A DNA stretch of 64,000 nt. Source: Rahnella inusitata (GTDB taxonomy: Bacteria; Pseudomonadota; Gammaproteobacteria; Enterobacterales; Enterobacteriaceae). The stretch is taken from contig NZ_JYDE01000020.1 in the NCBI RefSeq assembly GCF_003263515.1, positions 170,991-234,990 of the forward strand. Reading direction: 5' to 3'. The position numbers and the translations under genes are program-made. Of this stretch, positions 61,584 to 64,000 are shown in pieces (the stretch's first letter is position 1; each line of letters starts with the position of its first letter). A model generated the notes under the pieces. That model was given only the letters and a program-made list of their open reading frames with translations. It was not told where the DNA came from and ran no database searches.

Positions 61584-62489
61584 ATGTCACCCTTCTCCCG
61601 TTTTTCGCAATATTTTACGGAAGTTGCCCGAACAGGAAGTTTGCGCAAAGCGGCCGAAGTGCTGCACGTCTCGGCTTCGGCTATCAACCGGCAGATTTTG
61701 CAGGCGGAACAAACGCTGGAAACACCGCTGTTTGAGCGTCTCCCGACCGGGCTGAAGCTGACCTCGGCGGGTGAAATTCTGTTCGATGACATTCGTCGCT
61801 GGCGAAAAGAATTTTCCCGTACCCGCGAAAGATTCGATGAGATCCAGGGATTACGCCGCGGACACGTTACCATCTCGATGATTGCCGCGCTCAGCGAAGG
61901 CATGGTGGCGGAGCTGATTGCCGAAGTGGGCAAAGAACATCCCTATCTCACATTTGATATCCGCATCGAAGACAGCCGCAATATCAGCGAGCAGGTCAGT
62001 TCGGCAGAAGTGGATTTCGGTTTGCTGCTCGACCCGGTCGAACACACCGGGCTGGAAGTGCGCGCCTTTGCGGAATTGCCGATTGGCATCGCGATGCCGG
62101 TCGGGCACGAGCTGTCGCGGCAGGTGTCGTTGTCATTCAGTGATATCGCGGCTTACCGGCAGATCATTCCGTCGGAACCGCTGATGGTCAACGCCCGCGC
62201 CAAACTGCTGTATAACCGTTATCAGTTGCTGGAAACGCCGTCGATCGTCTGCAATGACGTGCGGATGATGCGTGAATTGATCCGTAAAGGCGCCGGTGTC
62301 GGCGTACTCAGCCTGCTGGATGTCTTACCCGATTTGCAAGAAAAGCGGCTGGCATTTGTCCCCTTGCAGGGCCGCACGGCGAAACCGCTGACGCTGGCAT
62401 TGTGCGTCGCCCCGCGCCGTCAGTTGTCACGCGCAGCGCAGATAGTCATTCAGAAAGTGATCGTGATGATGGAACGTTTATCGCAATAA
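61584..62489 (+). CDS. LysR-family transcriptional regulator
   Basis: A 301-residue LysR protein. The N-terminal helix-turn-helix is FTEVARTGSLRKAAEVLHVSASAINRQILQAEQTLETPLFERLPTGLKLTSAGE; the effector domain begins LRRGHVTISMIAAL and includes the EVDFGLLL strand. It is divergent from the NCS2 permease gene, the usual layout for a LysR regulator and its target, so purine-related control is plausible but not shown. Confidence 0.92.
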   Translation: MSPFSRFSQYFTEVARTGSLRKAAEVLHVSASAINRQILQAEQTLETPLFERLPTGLKLTSAGEILFDDIRRWRKEFSRTRERFDEIQGLRRGHVTISMIAALSEGMVAELIAEVGKEHPYLTFDIRIEDSRNISEQVSSAEVDFGLLLDPVEHTGLEVRAFAELPIGIAMPVGHELSRQVSLSFSDIAAYRQIIPSEPLMVNARAKLLYNRYQLLETPSIVCNDVRMMRELIRKGAGVGVLSLLDVLPDLQEKRLAFVPLQGRTAKPLTLALCVAPRRQLSRAAQIVIQKVIVMMERLSQ

Positions 62490-62498
62490 TTTATCGCA

Positions 62499-62825
62499 TT
62501 AAGCCGCTTTCCAGCCGGAAATGATGATAAGCATACCGGCCAGTGCTACGCAGGCACCGATCCAGTCGGTAGTGCTGAGTTTTACGCCATCGACAAAGCG
62601 CAGCCACAACATGGCGGTCATCACATAAACCCCACCGTAAGCCGCATACACCCGCCCGCTGGCCGCCGGATGCAGCGTCAGCAGCCAGACAAACGCCGCC
62701 AGACTCAGCGCCGCAGGCAACAGCAGCAATGCGCTGCCCCCTTTGCGCAGCCAGAGATAAGGCAGAAAGCAGCCGATGATTTCCGCCAGCGCAGTCGCAA
62801 AGAACAGTAAAGACGTTTTGAGCAT
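62499..62825 (-). CDS. ynfA: YnfA-family (UPF0060) inner-membrane protein
   Basis: A 108-residue protein with four membrane helices, matching E. coli Ynf[72 protein letters not shown]. YnfA belongs to the small multidrug resistance superfamily in fold; Shigella YnfA acts as an efflux pump. I used the second Met (62825) to match the family start. It is divergent from ynfB. Confidence 0.93.
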   Translation of the reverse strand: MLKTSLLFFATALAEIIGCFLPYLWLRKGGSALLLLPAALSLAAFVWLLTLHPAASGRVYAAYGGVYVMTAMLWLRFVDGVKLSTTDWIGACVALAGMLIIISGWKAA

Positions 62826-62958
62826 GATCATTTTCAGGTTTAGAGTCCGAGGTTCAATAAGAAATCAACCAGTTTCCTGTCAGAGGATGACGTCAATCAG
62901 CGGGATGTTATACTTGATATATTCGCCTGAGCGATGTGTAAATTATAAGGATGAGCTA

Positions 62959-63327
62959 ATGAATACAACGTTTATGTCCCGACTGACCCGCAGCGTATTG
63001 CCGGTCGCCCTGCTGGTCATGACCGCAGCCTGGCAAGCGTCAGCAATGGCCGCCACCAACTGCGCGGGCGGGACCTGTGTTTTTGGCGGTAGCGGCAATG
63101 ACGCCATGAGCAACGAAGAAGCACGCCAGAGCAAAGAGCAATGGAATGAAACCCAACGCCTGCGCGCATTGAAAAATCAGCGTGCAGAAAAAGATTATTC
63201 CAAGTACGACAACTCGGTTGATCTGCGAGATAAATGCAACGCCAGCCAGAACGTTAATGCGTATTGGGAAGAGAATACTGAGCGCTGCCTTGACCGCCGT
63301 ACAGGCCGTCAGTTACTTGCGCCGTAA
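62959..63327 (+). CDS. ynfB: YnfB family (UPF0482/DUF1283) periplasmic protein
   Basis: A 122-residue protein with a signal peptide (hydrophobic VLPVALLVMTAAWQASAMA, cleavage before ATN). The conserved mature part is SKEQWNETQRLRALKNQRAEKDYSKYDNSVDLRDKCNASQNVNAYWEENTERCLDRRTGR, the DUF1283 block as in E. coli YnfB. Function is unknown. The ATG at 62959 follows AAGGATGAG. It lies next to ynfA as in E. coli, but speG, which follows there, is missing here. Confidence 0.92.
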   Translation: MNTTFMSRLTRSVLPVALLVMTAAWQASAMAATNCAGGTCVFGGSGNDAMSNEEARQSKEQWNETQRLRALKNQRAEKDYSKYDNSVDLRDKCNASQNVNAYWEENTERCLDRRTGRQLLAP

Positions 63328-63370
63328 TCTGCTAAACTCATTAATACTGTGATTTTCATAAAAGGAATGA

Positions 63371-63667
63371 ATGATGAAAAAGACACTATTAGCCGGACTT
63401 GCCGTTGTGATGCTGGCTCCGCTCGTCGCCCAGGCTTCCTGTGATACTGTAAAAGCGGATATCACCCAGAAAATCGTCGCTAACGGTTTGCCGGAGTCAG
63501 GTTTCAAACTGGATATTGTGCCAAACGATCAGGCAGATCAGGCCGGTGGACAAGTCGTCGGGCATTGCGGTAATGATAGCCAGAAGATTATCTATACAAA
63601 GACCGCTGGCGCAGGGGATGAGAGCAATTCCAGCCCTAAAACCGGGACGAGTCAGGACAGTAATTAA
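63371..63667 (+). CDS. ynfD: YnfD family (DUF1161) periplasmic protein
   Basis: A 98-residue protein with a signal peptide (residues 1-22 approximately, ending VAQA) and the DUF1161 core SCDTVKADITQKIVANGLPESGFKLDIVPNDQ and QVVGHCGNDSQKIIYTK, with two cysteines for a disulfide. The Ser/Asn-rich tail is variable. Function unknown. Two adjacent ATGs (63371, 63374) are possible starts after AAAGGAATG; the second may be used. Confidence 0.9.
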   Translation: MMKKTLLAGLAVVMLAPLVAQASCDTVKADITQKIVANGLPESGFKLDIVPNDQADQAGGQVVGHCGNDSQKIIYTKTAGAGDESNSSPKTGTSQDSN

Positions 63668-63714
63668 GTGTACAAATGCCGCTGTATGGGCGGCTTAAAT
63701 CTGACCGAGAATAT

Positions 63715-63801
63715 TTCGGTTTCTCACGTGCAGTGATCACTTAACTCACCCCGCCGAAACCGCCAAAGAGGGAGGAAAACGCCTCCCTCTTTGATCTCCC
63801 T
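63715..63801 (+). repeat. 87-bp dispersed palindromic repeat, copy D (inverted partner at 6424-6510)
   Basis: About 90 percent identical to the reverse complement of 6424-6510. It contains perfect 12-bp arms, CAAAGAGGGAGG (63764-63775) and CCTCCCTCTTTG (63782-63793), with a 6-base loop, and an outer pair CGGTTTC/GAAACCG. It begins 47 bp after ynfD. Confidence 0.8.
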
Positions 63802-64000
63802 CGCTTTTCCAAACACGCGCTATCGCGAAAACGATGGACGTGTTCTGTGACTCCCGCGTGTGGCGCAAAACCCTGCCATCCCATCATTATTAAAAAAGGC
63901 ACTGAGCAGGTTTGCTTTGCTCCTCCCCCTGCGAAGGGGGAGGCCGGGAGGGGGTATGGCTGGCAATAAACTTATTAAAACACGCTTTAACTTATTGATT
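63802..64000. other. Intergenic tail of the window
   Basis: No gene is visible. A hairpin CCTCCCCCT, loop GCGA, AGGGGGAGG lies at 63922-63943, followed by more G-rich sequence (GGGAGGGGGT). Its look is that of a repetitive intergenic palindrome rather than a terminator. Confidence 0.45.

Noticed and set aside
63922..63958. G-rich segment as KOPS
   Set aside because: The order of bases is GGGAGGGGG and GGGGGAGG, which does not fit GGGNAGGG exactly.

Overview
The window is chromosomal DNA of an enterobacterium. Gene order and content (srl operon, tus-fumC with manA and ydgA, bcsRQABC/bcsEFG, ynfA/ynfB/ynfD, ydfG, cbrA, emtA) point to Enterobacterales, most likely a Rahnella-like member of the Yersiniaceae. 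The genus is an inference from overall appearance, not a search. I saw no tRNA, rRNA, insertion sequence, prophage or CRISPR array.

The most notable feature is that the window contains the replication terminus. A 28-bp dif site (18546-18573; 25 of 28 positions match my recollection of E. coli dif) lies between two oppositely oriented Tus-binding Ter sites at 15024-15046 and 21564-21586. They share a 19-base identical core. The tus gene starts 8 bp after the second. Their orientation makes a fork trap only about 6.5 kb wide with dif inside it. Four perfect MatP sites (matS) lie to the right of dif, at 20.7, 33.2, 43.9 and 44.9 kb.

Layout: 0-6 kb, a LysR gene fragment and the sorbitol (glucitol) PTS operon srlA-E-B-D-gutM-srlR, flanked by an inverted pair of 87-bp repeats. 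6-14 kb, small metabolic genes, a colicin-M-immunity-like membrane protein, an EmrAB-type pump with a MarR regulator, and cbrA (colicin M tolerance). 14-22 kb, the terminus core: a GAPDH paralogue, two GlxA-type regulators, emtA, a cupin, yqfB, an HD hydrolase, tag and tus. 22-27 kb, fumC, manA, ydgA. 27-40 kb, divergent cellulose genes bcsRQABC and bcsEFG without bcsZ. 40-41 kb, a short Hcp coupled to a secreted protein of unknown function. 41-43 kb, a GntR regulator and an NAD(P)-binding protein. 43-50 kb, a tightly overlapping purine-catabolism operon guaD-tetR-xdhA-xdhB-xdhC with a RutR-box-like operator. 50-56 kb, a ROK regulator divergent from a sugar ABC transporter with a PfkB kinase. 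56-64 kb, an MFS pump, an aldo/keto reductase, ydfG, an NCS2 purine permease with a divergent LysR gene, and ynfA/ynfB/ynfD. A second 87-bp dispersed repeat occurs as an inverted pair at 6.4 and 63.7 kb.

Functionally, the guaD-xdh operon would convert guanine to xanthine to urate, and the NCS2 permease is a plausible purine importer. The bcs genes would make phosphoethanolamine-modified cellulose under c-di-GMP control. The srl and ABC loci are specific sugar-uptake systems with local repressors. All motif searches were done by eye, so counts of short sites are minimum estimates.
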